This document shows, piece after piece, positions 29,565 through 38,078 of a stretch of DNA of 38,930 nt. Under the pieces are notes generated by a model that saw only the letters and a program-made list of their open reading frames with translations, was not told where the DNA came from and ran no database searches. Where the stretch lies: positions 1 to 38,930 of IMG/VR virus record IMGVR_UViG_3300035670_000582; one strand, given 5' to 3'. The stretch's first letter is position 1. Each line of letters starts with the position of its first letter. The translations under genes and the position numbers were made by a program. This DNA is from a virus.

Positions 29565-32500
29565 CCGAACGCCTCCCGCCACTCCTGCTGATCGTCCGTC
29601 ATCGCCCAAGTGTCCTCCTCGCCGATCTCGCCCCGCTTGAACGCGGCGTCGAGGATCTCCTCGGTCATCGACCCGGCCTCCATCTCGGAGTACCACTGTC
29701 CCGGCCCCTGCTGCGCCCACGCGGAGGCAGGCGGCCCCATCATGCCGACCATCGTCGTGTCCGGGTCTCCGGCCTCGGCGTAGCGCTCTTTCAGCAGGTT
29801 CTCGCCGCCGCCGCCGTTCCGCTGCTCCTGGCGGTAGGACTCTGCGAGCACCATGCCGTAGATGCGGGCCGAGCGGACCGTCGGCCCCTCGAAGTCGCCG
29901 TTGAACGCCTCGAAGTCGTGGCCGTACTCGCTCGACGGATCGAAGGCGTCCCGCAGTCTGCGCCCGGCGGACTCCTCCGTCCAGAGCCGGGAGTTGTAGA
30001 CGATGCCGGTGTCGTCGGCCATCGCGAGCCGGGGCTTGTCGTCGACATGGAGGAGCGGCGCGAAGTCGACTCGCCCGGGCGCTTCGGCCATAAGCCCCCC
30101 GTAGGGGGAGACGCCGTACTTCTGGCCGTTCGGGTTCCTCGCGAGCAGATCGACGTCCCGCAGCATCTCGACCTGCTTGTCCTTCGGGATCGTCGGGTCG
30201 AAGTGGACCCGCAGCCCGCCGTTGACGAGGACTTCGCCGTAGTCGTCGGTCGTCTTGTGCCACACGCCGGGCTTGTAGCCGAAGTCGTTCCCCGGCCCCC
30301 ACACCTCCGGTTCGAGGTAGACCGCCGAGTAGGTGCCCTGCTGCGCCACCGACGCTGCGGAGATCAGCGCGTCGCCCGCGTACTCCGGCGAGCCGCTGTC
30401 GCCCCCTGCGCCCTTCCGGCCGTGCGACTTCTGATCGTGCTGGCCGGGCTGATGCCGCTTCGCCTCCTCGACGCTGCGGAGCCAGTCGGCGTTGTCGCCG
30501 TCGTCGATGATGACCTCGTAGTTGTCCATCGTCAGCCAGGTCGCCCGGAGTCCCTCCCCGTAGAGTTCATCGAAGTCCAGTTGTGCGTCGAAGATGGCGC
30601 GGACCTGCGGCCCAAGGACGACGACCTCGGACTCCCGCAGGCACCCGATCCCGATGCCGGGCACAGAGAAGATCTGCTCGACCGGAACTCGGGCGGTGAT
30701 GACTCGGCCGTCGCTACCATTCGCGAACGACTGCGCCATCTCCGGGTTCGTCGAGAACGACGACAGCGGCCGGAGATGTGCGACCCGATCAGCACCGTCG
30801 CTCGGGAAGTCGCCGTGGACCCCCCGATAGAGCGTGATCTCGCCCTCGATGCCGCTCTCGCGGAGGAACTCCTGCGTCCGGTCGTACTGCGAGCGGACAA
30901 CGCCGTCCCAGAAGTCGTCGTCGCCGATGAGCCTGTCTGGCGGAGTGTAGGTGTAGGACTGCCCCCAATCGTCAGGGATCAGCGTCCGCTCGGCCGCTGC
31001 CATCATGGACCGTGCGCCGTTCGTGTAGGTGCTCCCCGCCCACTCGCGGATCATGCCGGAGGCTGCGGCGTCGAGCAGCACCTTCCGCCCGGCAGGAGTC
31101 CCGGCGAGGGCGAACGTCGACTCGGGCCACTTCCCGGTCTCCCGCGCCAGGATCGAGGCGATCTCCTTCGCGCCAGCGCCCCGCTCGATCGCGGCGTAGG
31201 CGTCGAAGGAGACGTCGGCGACCGACCAGACGTTGAGGTTGCCGTTCGGCCCCCACTCGTAGACGGCGGCGTCGGCGTATCCGGCGTCCTTCGGGTAGGT
31301 GATCTGCGGCAAGTCGTCGCGGAGCGTGACGTCGCGGTCGACGTACTCGCGCTCGATCGCCGCCTTGATGAGATCGTCGCCCTTGCCCTGCCGCTCCATG
31401 TCGTCGGCGAGGTCGCGAGCAGCCTTCCGCTTCAAGGCGTGGTCGAGCGCCTCCCCCTCGAAGCCCCCGTCGACCGGGCCGTAGATCCGCGCCGCCTGCG
31501 TCTGAGCGAACTGCGTCACCCGGTCGCGCATCCGATCGAGCATCTGCTTGGCGGCCGACTGCTTCGACCCCTTGGCCCCGCCGCCCTGCGGCCGACCGTG
31601 TTTCTTCTGATCGTGGAGCCCGGTCATGTGCCGACGAACTCCGGCGAGGACGGCGCTGCGGGCCGCGAGATCCCCGCCGAGGGCCAGGGCGAGCAGCAGC
31701 ATCCGGTTCCGCCGAACGATGTCCGGGCTCGCGAGCGCCTGCCGGACTCCCTCCTCGACCTCGGCCGGGGCGGTCCCCATCGCGACAGCGGAGAACGCAT
31801 CGGCGAACGCCTCGACCGGGCTCCGCTGCCCGTAGCCGGTGGAGACGTAGGAGGCCGGGGTCCGGGTGAACTCGGCCGTCATCGGCCAGCCGGTCGGGTT
31901 GCGGAAGACCGCGTTGAGGTCGCTGCCGACGCCTGTCCCTTGCTGACCGGAGGACTTGTCGACAGCGTGCGCCCACTCATGCGCGACCGTCGCCTCGACG
32001 AGCCCGGCGCTCGTCTTCGAGCGGAGCGGGTAGTGGAAGCCGTTCGCGTGCGCCTCCGCCGAGCCGTCGTGCGTGTAGGTGCCGGACCGCGACAGATCCC
32101 GGTTGACGGAGACCCGGATGTCGCCCGCCTCGCTAGCAGTCGTGCGACCGCAGACGCCTTCCGACAGCGCCGAGGAGACGGAGAGGCCGACCCGGGTGTT
32201 CTTCGGAATGTCGGCGACCGCCCGGCCCCGGTCGATGCCGGAGACGACGCCCTCCTTCATGGCGCGGTCGGTGTCCTTCGGGAACAGGACGACGATCTCG
32301 CGCCCGTCGGCGTCGCGGTAGACCATGCCGCCGTCGAGGCGTCCGGCCTGCCGCTCGGCGGCGTAGAGGTTGGCGAGCGCCGTCGGCTGATCCAAGTCCT
32401 CGACCCGCGCCAGCGACGCCTTGTCCTTGAAGCCGAGCCCGTAGAGAGCGACCCCCTGCGGCGTCATGTTCGTCCAGCCCTCGGCTGCGGCCCATGCCTG

Positions 32501-33394
32501 CTGCGGCTGCGACAGCGCCGAGGATGCGGGGCCGGAGCCGCCCTTCCGGCCGTGGGCCTTCTGATCGTGCTGGCCGCCGAGGTGGCGGGAGGAGTCGCCC
32601 GCGATGGCGGCAAGGACGGCCTTCGCGACCTTCGGCTTCACCGTGCCGTAGACCGAGCCCGCGTAGGCATCGGCGAACGCCTCGTCCGGGCTGCGCTGCC
32701 CGTAGCCGGACGTGAACTCGTCCATGAGATGAACCCCGGCGTAGGGGTCCTTCATCGCGACGTAGCGGGCTCTGACGTCCCGGGCGAAGCCGCGCGCAAC
32801 GTCAGCCCTGCCGGTGTCGCCTCCGGCCCCCGCAACGACATGGCCGAACTCGTGGGCGGTGACAAGGCGAACGATGCCGGAGGGCGACTCCTCCGGCGGG
32901 CGGAAGTGAAAGCCGCTCTGACTGTCCCGCAGGACTCCCTTGTAGAGATCGGAGTCCGGGTCGCCGAGGTCGCGGGAGACCTCGATCGTCCACCCGATCT
33001 TCGACTCCCCGCCGACGAAGATGATCCCGTCCACCGTCAACCCCGGAATCCCCGACCCCGACGTCTTCACGAAGACGTCGGTGCCCTCCGGTACGTCGGC
33101 GAACCGACGGGCGTCGCTAATCCCGTCGAGGATCCCCTGCCGGATCTCCGGGCTGTCGGTGGAGTTGAAGGCCGCCCGGATCCGCGTCTCGCCGGGGCCG
33201 GTCATCGTGAAGGTCAGCCCGTCGGGGGAGCCCTCCCACGTCGGCCCGCCCCCCTTGCGCCCGTGCGACTTCTGATCGTGCTGGCCGCCGAGGTGACGAC
33301 GAACTCCGGCGGCGACCTCGGCCTGCGCGGTCGCGCTGCCAGCAGCCGCCAGACTCAGCAGCGCGAGCCGGTCATCCCTCGTCGAGCCACGCAC
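29561..33394 (-). CDS. Multi-module 'polyvalent' protein: two zinc-peptidase modules, an ART, and an unknown module
   Basis: 1277 aa from GTG at 33394, overlapping the portal by 23 nt. Four HDQKSHG-type motifs (about residues 39, 276, 594, 986) divide it. Module 1 has HEFGH at 181-185 and GYGQRSPDEAFADAYA; module 2 has HEWAH at 472-476 and GYGQRSPVEAFADAFS. These are HExxH zincin patterns with a likely third Glu ligand, so two duplicated metallopeptidases. Module 3 (600-975) is an R-S-E ART: TLYRGVHGDF (Arg857), SSFSTNPEMA, RESEVVVLG (Glu921, Glu923). Module 4 (990-1277) is unknown (VYLEPEVWGPGNDFGYKPGV). The N-terminal 35 residues are Ala-rich. Large fusions of such domains are known as phage polyvalent proteins. 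Injection into the host is inferred. Confidence 0.85.
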   Translation of the reverse strand: MRGSTRDDRLALLSLAAAGSATAQAEVAAGVRRHLGGQHDQKSHGRKGGGPTWEGSPDGLTFTMTGPGETRIRAAFNSTDSPEIRQGILDGISDARRFADVPEGTDVFVKTSGSGIPGLTVDGIIFVGGESKIGWTIEVSRDLGDPDSDLYKGVLRDSQSGFHFRPPEESPSGIVRLVTAHEFGHVVAGAGGDTGRADVARGFARDVRARYVAMKDPYAGVHLMDEFTSGYGQRSPDEAFADAYAGSVYGTVKPKVAKAVLAAIAGDSSRHLGGQHDQKAHGRKGGSGPASSALSQPQQAWAAAEGWTNMTPQGVALYGLGFKDKASLARVEDLDQPTALANLYAAERQAGRLDGGMVYRDADGREIVVLFPKDTDRAMKEGVVSGIDRGRAVADIPKNTRVGLSVSSALSEGVCGRTTASEAGDIRVSVNRDLSRSGTYTHDGSAEAHANGFHYPLRSKTSAGLVEATVAHEWAHAVDKSSGQQGTGVGSDLNAVFRNPTGWPMTAEFTRTPASYVSTGYGQRSPVEAFADAFSAVAMGTAPAEVEEGVRQALASPDIVRRNRMLLLALALGGDLAARSAVLAGVRRHMTGLHDQKKHGRPQGGGAKGSKQSAAKQMLDRMRDRVTQFAQTQAARIYGPVDGGFEGEALDHALKRKAARDLADDMERQGKGDDLIKAAIEREYVDRDVTLRDDLPQITYPKDAGYADAAVYEWGPNGNLNVWSVADVSFDAYAAIERGAGAKEIASILARETGKWPESTFALAGTPAGRKVLLDAAASGMIREWAGSTYTNGARSMMAAAERTLIPDDWGQSYTYTPPDRLIGDDDFWDGVVRSQYDRTQEFLRESGIEGEITLYRGVHGDFPSDGADRVAHLRPLSSFSTNPEMAQSFANGSDGRVITARVPVEQIFSVPGIGIGCLRESEVVVLGPQVRAIFDAQLDFDELYGEGLRATWLTMDNYEVIIDDGDNADWLRSVEEAKRHQPGQHDQKSHGRKGAGGDSGSPEYAGDALISAASVAQQGTYSAVYLEPEVWGPGNDFGYKPGVWHKTTDDYGEVLVNGGLRVHFDPTIPKDKQVEMLRDVDLLARNPNGQKYGVSPYGGLMAEAPGRVDFAPLLHVDDKPRLAMADDTGIVYNSRLWTEESAGRRLRDAFDPSSEYGHDFEAFNGDFEGPTVRSARIYGMVLAESYRQEQRNGGGGENLLKERYAEAGDPDTTMVGMMGPPASAWAQQGPGQWYSEMEAGSMTEEILDAAFKRGEIGEEDTWAMTDDQQEWREAFG

Positions 33395-35606
33395 GAACCG
33401 CCTCCATCACGTCGAGCAGCGGCAGCGAGCGCCCGTCCTTGTTGAAGACGGACGCCTGCGGAATCCCCATCTCGGCGGCGAACTCGTTGCTCTCCCGCAG
33501 CAGCGTCGTGATGTCGGCGTCGAGTCGGCGGACCGGCATGGAGACGTCGCCGATCTTGCCGTCGTCGAGGTCGACGGCGACCTTCGCCGCCCATCGGTGG
33601 TGCCCGTCCACGACGTAGTTGTCGCGGCTGACGAAGATCGGGGAGTCGGCGATCTTGCCCTCGCGCATCGCCTGAGCGATGCCGACGACCTTGCCCCCGG
33701 CGATCTCCGACTGCGACGCCTTCAAGTAGGACGCCTGCTCGGTCGTCTCCTCCATCGCGACGCCCCTGCTCCGCATCCTCTCGATGAACGCCGGACCGAG
33801 GTCGACCTCGCCCTTGGCGTTCTTCGGCAGCCGGTCGGCCGGTGAGCCCGGCAGCGGCTTGCCGGACAACTGCGGCATCTCGGCCCGGGGAATCCCCTTG
33901 TTCTGCGAGCAGAACAGGTTGGTCCCCTTCAAGGACGCCCGGCAGAGGTCGATGTTCGGCTTGTCCTTGCCCGCCGCCTCCGCCTCGTCGACCTGCTTCT
34001 TGATCTCCGACAGGACGGTGCCCGCCTGCCTCGGCGACAGGAACTCGACGTACTGCCCGTCGGCGAGTGCCTGCTGCGCGACCAAGATGTCGCCGGTGAT
34101 GAGCGGGTCGTCCTTCGTGCCCGAGCCGGTCGTCTTCGCCTTGCCCCCGGCGTGCGCTTTCTGCTCGTGCTTGCCCGCGAGGTGCCGGGCGGACTCGTCG
34201 GCGTCCGGGCCGCAGCCGACGCACCCGCCGGTCTTCGAGCGGATCGGCTGCGGGGCGGCTGCGCCCTGACCGCCGACCGTCTTCGGCTTGCCTTGGAGCG
34301 CGTCACCGCCGCCGGGAACTCCCGAGCCGCCGCCCTCGGCCTTCGCCGCCGGGTCGTAGAGCGACGTCGGCGCGAGCCCGGTGTGCTCCAACTTGGACAG
34401 GTCGGCGGCGTCCACCGCGTCGGCCACCGTCTCGTGCTTGTACCCGGAGCGGAGCAGTTCGCCCGCCGTCACGGCCTTCAACCGGAACGTCTCGGCCCGG
34501 TCCTTCGCCGAGTCCCGCAGCGCGGAGATGTCGGAGGCGTCGAGGATCAGCCGCTTGCCCTGCGGGATCTCGGTGACCGTCGACAGCGCCGAGGCGGCCG
34601 ACCGCCACAGCGGCTTCATCGTCAGGTCGGCGAACCGGCGCATCCCGGTCTCGAAGTTCGAGTAGGTCGCCGCTTGGAGCCCCTCGCGGAAGCCGACGAT
34701 GATCGGAGGAACTCCGGCCGCGCTCGCGAGCCGGTTCTCCGTCGCAGCCGAGACGGCGGTGAAGGCCATGTCGTTGAACGACGAGCCGACGACCGTCATG
34801 TCGCCACCGGCGTCGAGGACGACCGTCTTGTAGGCGTTGTCGATGCCGCCGTAGCGGGCGGTGAGCATGTCGCTGATCTCGTCGCGCTTCGGCTTGCCGA
34901 GCGGCTGCGCGTACTTGACGATCATGTTCGGCGTCGCGGCGTGCTCGTAGAACTTGTTTTGATACGTCGTCATCGCCAGGTCGGCGCGGATCTCCCGGGC
35001 GACCGGCGTCAGCCAGGTCATTCCCCGGAACGAGGCCAGCGGGTCCGGCAGCGGAGCCCAATGCGCCACCTCGTCGGCGTCGTAGAGCACCGGCTCCAAC
35101 TTGTCGCCGCCGTAGGAGTAGAGGTAGCCGAGCGGCTCCCGCCACTTCCGGCCCTTGGAGTCGGAGTGCTCGACCGACACGATGTCGACCCAATCGGGCC
35201 GCAGCCGGGTCAGGCCGCCGTCGGCCGTCCGGGCGATGAAGGCGTTCCCGGCGAGGTCGACATCCATGAGCATCCGGGCGAGCAGTTCGCCGGAGTGGCC
35301 TCCCGGCCACGGCACGTCGAGCGACTCGACGCGGCCCTTGTCGGCGCGGTTGCTCTCGTCGTCGAACAGTCGAGGCACCGCCTCGCTGAATAGCAGCAGC
35401 CGGGCGGAGATCAGCGCGAAGACCGGGCCGGAGTTGGCGGCGACGGTGCCGAACTCGTTCAGCGTCGGCAGGACGGGCTCGGAGTCGCCCATGCCGTAGG
35501 TCGACGAGAAGACCATCGCGCCGGAGAGGTCGTATTCGCTCTGCGGGATGACTGCCGCCCGCTCGACGAACCCGAGCGTCTCGCCGAGCGTTCGGAGTAG
35601 AGCCAT
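33372..35606 (-). CDS. Portal protein fused to a ParB-like domain
   Basis: 744 aa; the portal part covers about 1-440 (MDVDLAGNAFIARTADGGLT, VAREIRADLAMTTYQNKFYE, AATPNMIVKYAQPLG, SAAGVPPIIVGFREGLQAAT) as in HK97-family portals, which form the 12-subunit DNA gate. A Gly-rich linker with CVGCG leads to KHEQKAHA at about 480. The C-terminal 250 residues are an extra domain: GTNLFCSQNKGIPRAEMPQL, ASYLKASQSEIAGGKVVGIA and FVSRDNYVVDGHHRWAAKVA (DGHHR at about 667-671), a ParB/sulfiredoxin-type motif found in phage polyvalent proteins. The ATG at 35606 has CTAGGGAG 6 nt upstream. The extra domain would be present in about 12 copies per virion, or released by proteolysis. Confidence 0.92.
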   Translation of the reverse strand: MALLRTLGETLGFVERAAVIPQSEYDLSGAMVFSSTYGMGDSEPVLPTLNEFGTVAANSGPVFALISARLLLFSEAVPRLFDDESNRADKGRVESLDVPWPGGHSGELLARMLMDVDLAGNAFIARTADGGLTRLRPDWVDIVSVEHSDSKGRKWREPLGYLYSYGGDKLEPVLYDADEVAHWAPLPDPLASFRGMTWLTPVAREIRADLAMTTYQNKFYEHAATPNMIVKYAQPLGKPKRDEISDMLTARYGGIDNAYKTVVLDAGGDMTVVGSSFNDMAFTAVSAATENRLASAAGVPPIIVGFREGLQAATYSNFETGMRRFADLTMKPLWRSAASALSTVTEIPQGKRLILDASDISALRDSAKDRAETFRLKAVTAGELLRSGYKHETVADAVDAADLSKLEHTGLAPTSLYDPAAKAEGGGSGVPGGGDALQGKPKTVGGQGAAAPQPIRSKTGGCVGCGPDADESARHLAGKHEQKAHAGGKAKTTGSGTKDDPLITGDILVAQQALADGQYVEFLSPRQAGTVLSEIKKQVDEAEAAGKDKPNIDLCRASLKGTNLFCSQNKGIPRAEMPQLSGKPLPGSPADRLPKNAKGEVDLGPAFIERMRSRGVAMEETTEQASYLKASQSEIAGGKVVGIAQAMREGKIADSPIFVSRDNYVVDGHHRWAAKVAVDLDDGKIGDVSMPVRRLDADITTLLRESNEFAAEMGIPQASVFNKDGRSLPLLDVMEAVRAWLDEG

Positions 35607-35612
35607 GCGTCC

Positions 35613-35620
35613 CTCCCTAG
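35613..35620 (-). promoter_or_regulatory. CTAGGGAG start-associated element before the portal gene
   Basis: An exact copy, 6 nt from the portal ATG at 35606. The TAG within it is also the stop codon of the large terminase. Confidence 0.6.
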
Positions 35621-37341
35621 ACGAGTGTGATCGAAGGACCGCTGCCCGGCTCGGCGATCATCGCCCTGTCGAGCGCCATGATAAGGGCGACCACTCCGTC
35701 GATCCGGTCAGCGGCGCGGGTCTTCGCAGGCTTGACGTTGCCCTCCCCGTCCAACTGGACGGCGAAGTTGTCCGCGTTCCACCTCGCGACCGGGTGACCG
35801 CCGTGCCGCAGCAGCGGGGCGTCCGGGCGGCTTCCCCGTAGCAGCCGGGCCAGTTCCCGGGTCGCGTCGTTCATCGCGACGGTGCTCTGCGGCTTCAAGA
35901 CGACCGGCAGCCCCTCGTTGCCGAGTTGGACGGCCAACTGCGTCGCGTTCCAGCGGTCGATCCCGATGCCCCCGACGACGAAGTGCTCGGCGTCGCGCAT
36001 GACGTCGGCCTTGATGAAGTCGTAGTCGCTGACGTTGCCGGGCGTGACGGTGAGGAAGCCCTGCGACGCCCAGACGTCGGCGGCCCCGTGCGTCCGCTTC
36101 GAGAGGTCGGCCATCCCCTCCTCCGGCATGTAGAACCGCCAGACGACATCGAAGCCGCCACGGTGAGTGTCGGGGAGCGCCCACGCCACGGCACACAGGT
36201 CATGCGTGTTCGCCAGGTCGATCCCGCCGTAGGCCACCCGCCCGGCCAGGTCGTCCCACTCCGGCGGGATCCCGGCGCACGAGTCCCAATCGGCCATATC
36301 GAGGAAGCGGACGTCCTGCTTCGTCCTGACGTTGAGGTGGAGCCGCAGGAACTTGGACAGTTCCGCCGGGCTCTGCTGCGCCTCCGACGACGCCGACCTC
36401 ATGTAAGCCCGGGTCGGCGCGATCGGGTAGCCGGGATTCGCCTTCGCCCACGTCGACTCGTCGAACGGGTCGTCGCCCTCCTCGGCGTACCAGATCGCGC
36501 CGTACTGCGTGAGGTCGCGGATCGACCCGTTCGCGACCTGCTCGACGTAGCGGTGGCGGCGGTCGTAGATCGTCTCGTGCCGGGAGTCGTCGGCCGTCGT
36601 GATGATGAAGATGAGCGGCTGCCGCCGAGCGCCGGTGCCGGTCTCGATCGCCTCGACGAGATCCGGCGTCTTGTGGACGTGAAGTTCGTCGACCAAAGCG
36701 CCGTGAAGGTTCGCGCCGTGCTGCGCCTCCGCCGACGAGGAAACGACCTCGATGTACGAGGACGACCGGAGGTGGACGACCCGCTGCTTGAAGACCCGGA
36801 CGTGCGGCTTCAACGACGGCGACTCGGTGGACAACTTGCGGATCGGGTCGAAGGCGAAGCGGGCTTGCTTCTCGCCGGTCGCCGCACAGACGACCTGCGC
36901 CCCCATCTCACCGTCGGCGAAGGCGAGGTAGAGGAGGATGCCCCCGGCCATCGTCGTCTTGCCGTTCTTGCGCGGCACCTCGACATACGCCTTGCGGAAG
37001 ACCCTGACCAACTCGCCGCTGTCGCCCGGCTGCTTCCAGCCGAAGATCGGCGCGATGACGTAGGCGACCTGCCACGGGTCGGGGTCGAGCGGGCGGCCGT
37101 ACCACTCGCCCTGCGTGTGCCGCAGCCGGTGGAACGTGCCGAGCACCCGGTCGACCGCCTCGGCGTCGAAGACGGCTCCGCGATCCGTCGGCTCCGGCGT
37201 CTTGATCTGCGGCGGCGACGTCGGCGGGTCGAAGCCCCTCGACTCCATGTACCACGCGACCTCGGGCGACACCTTCAAGGCGTCGATGTCGACCCCGGCC
37301 CACGCGCTCCTAGCCGAACGGGTTGTCGTCGTCGGGCTCAT
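35617..37341 (-). CDS. terL: Terminase large subunit
   Basis: 574 aa: the ATP-driven motor and nuclease that packages DNA through the portal. The ATPase has EVPRKNGKTTMAGG (Walker A, 122-130), GALVDELH (Walker B, Asp218-Glu219) and IFIITTADDSR (motif III-like). The nuclease half has VAYGGIDLANTHDLCAVAWA (first acidic residue near 375), followed by GGIGIDRWNATQLAVQLGNE and, at the end, KTRAADRIDGVVALIMALDR. The ATG at 37341 overlaps the small subunit by 32 nt; no better start is obvious. The gene follows the P27-type small subunit, as usual. Confidence 0.96.
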   Translation of the reverse strand: MSPTTTTRSARSAWAGVDIDALKVSPEVAWYMESRGFDPPTSPPQIKTPEPTDRGAVFDAEAVDRVLGTFHRLRHTQGEWYGRPLDPDPWQVAYVIAPIFGWKQPGDSGELVRVFRKAYVEVPRKNGKTTMAGGILLYLAFADGEMGAQVVCAATGEKQARFAFDPIRKLSTESPSLKPHVRVFKQRVVHLRSSSYIEVVSSSAEAQHGANLHGALVDELHVHKTPDLVEAIETGTGARRQPLIFIITTADDSRHETIYDRRHRYVEQVANGSIRDLTQYGAIWYAEEGDDPFDESTWAKANPGYPIAPTRAYMRSASSEAQQSPAELSKFLRLHLNVRTKQDVRFLDMADWDSCAGIPPEWDDLAGRVAYGGIDLANTHDLCAVAWALPDTHRGGFDVVWRFYMPEEGMADLSKRTHGAADVWASQGFLTVTPGNVSDYDFIKADVMRDAEHFVVGGIGIDRWNATQLAVQLGNEGLPVVLKPQSTVAMNDATRELARLLRGSRPDAPLLRHGGHPVARWNADNFAVQLDGEGNVKPAKTRAADRIDGVVALIMALDRAMIAEPGSGPSITLV

Positions 37342-37744
37342 CGGCGGGCTGCCTCTCCCAGATCGACTCCGCTGACGGCGAGAAGCCGAGTTCCCTGACC
37401 CATCGGTGGAGCGCCCGGTCGGCGTCGGTGCGGATCTTCCATGCTCGCGGGCTCCGCTCCTCGCGGTAGAGGTCGACGGCGTGTGCGTAGTCGGCCCACG
37501 CCAGACAGTAGGCGGCGACCGAGGCGCGGTCCTCGTGCTTCAAGAGGTCGAGGCGCTCCATCGAGCCGACGATCCGGTCCCACTCGTCGAGCGCCACCGG
37601 GTCGGCCCGGACGCTCGCCGGTGCTTCGCCGACGCCACGCCGGAACGGCGGAGTCGGAGCGATCGGCCGTCCACCGGAGTCGGTGCCCTCGCCGCGCTTG
37701 CCGCCTTCGAGCAGCCGCAGCGCCCTCGGCTTCCGCGCCGTCAT
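37310..37744 (-). CDS. terS: Terminase small subunit (P27 family)
   Basis: 144 aa; it recognises the packaging site and loads the large subunit. The protein starts MTARKPRALRLLEGGKRGEG, the 'RKPRALRLLEG' type of N-terminus of P27-family proteins. It continues PPFRRGVGEAPASVRADPVA, LDEWDRIVGSMERLDLLKHE, and DRASVAAYCLAWADYAHAVD, with a helical C-terminal part and an acidic tail (ADEPDDDNPFG). The ATG overlaps the previous stop as ATGA. The gene order with terL and portal supports the call. Confidence 0.93.
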   Translation of the reverse strand: MTARKPRALRLLEGGKRGEGTDSGGRPIAPTPPFRRGVGEAPASVRADPVALDEWDRIVGSMERLDLLKHEDRASVAAYCLAWADYAHAVDLYREERSPRAWKIRTDADRALHRWVRELGFSPSAESIWERQPADEPDDDNPFG

Positions 37745-38040
37745 CGGAGCACCGTCACGCCGTCGAGGTCCGCCAGCGCCTTCGCCATGAGATCGCGCAC
37801 CTCGGTCTTCTGAGCGAACCGGCCGGAGAGGTGCCAGAGCAGCAGATCCACCTCGAAGCCCTCGGCCGTCTCCTTGAAGCGGGCCTCAGCGAACTCGTAC
37901 TCGCTCATCCCCCACTCGCCGAGCCCGCCGACGTCGATCGCCCGCAGCGCCGTCTCGATGTCGTCGCGGCGCTCCGGCGAGCAGAGCACCTCGACCCCGG
38001 CCAGCAGCCCGCTCGGCAGACCTTCCTTGCCGCCCGCCAT
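37741..38040 (-). CDS. Hypothetical protein before the terminase genes (99 aa)
   Basis: It starts MAGGKEGLPSGLLAGVEVLC at ATG 38040, with AGGGAGG about 5 nt upstream. It is acidic and helical: SPERRDDIETALRAIDVGGL, YEFAEARFKETAEGFEVDLL, LWHLSGRFAQKTEVRDLMAK, and a short last strand. I do not recognise it. The position directly before terS, after a strong hairpin, suggests it opens the late operon. Confidence 0.75.
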   Translation of the reverse strand: MAGGKEGLPSGLLAGVEVLCSPERRDDIETALRAIDVGGLGEWGMSEYEFAEARFKETAEGFEVDLLLWHLSGRFAQKTEVRDLMAKALADLDGVTVLR

Positions 38041-38078
38041 CCGGCCTCCCTTCGCCTTGCCCCCGAGTGTGCCACAAC

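Larger units (their letters stand above)
27369..34169 (-). repeat. Eight copies of an HDQKSHG-like peptide across five proteins
   Basis: The encoded heptads lie at 27369-27388 (protease), 27976-27995 (193-aa protein), 29512-29531 (ART, 409 aa), 30420-30439, 31596-31615, 32550-32569 and 33261-33280 (1277-aa protein), and 34149-34169 (portal C-terminal region; HEQKAHA). The usual context is R-H-(LGG)-Q-H-D-Q-K-S/A/K-H-G-R-K-G-G, followed by a Gly-rich linker. Each copy marks the beginning of a module. I know of no assigned function for it. Confidence 0.9.

Noticed and set aside
29918-33445. Very long plus-strand open frame (1175 codons) opposite the polyvalent gene
   Set aside because: It is a mirror of high-GC codon structure. 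The encoded protein is Arg/Val/Asp-rich without domains, while the minus strand encodes recognisable enzymes with HExxH and ART motifs.
34152-37398. Plus-strand frames opposite portal and terminase
   Set aside because: Both genes on the minus strand are unmistakable; the opposite frames have shadow composition.
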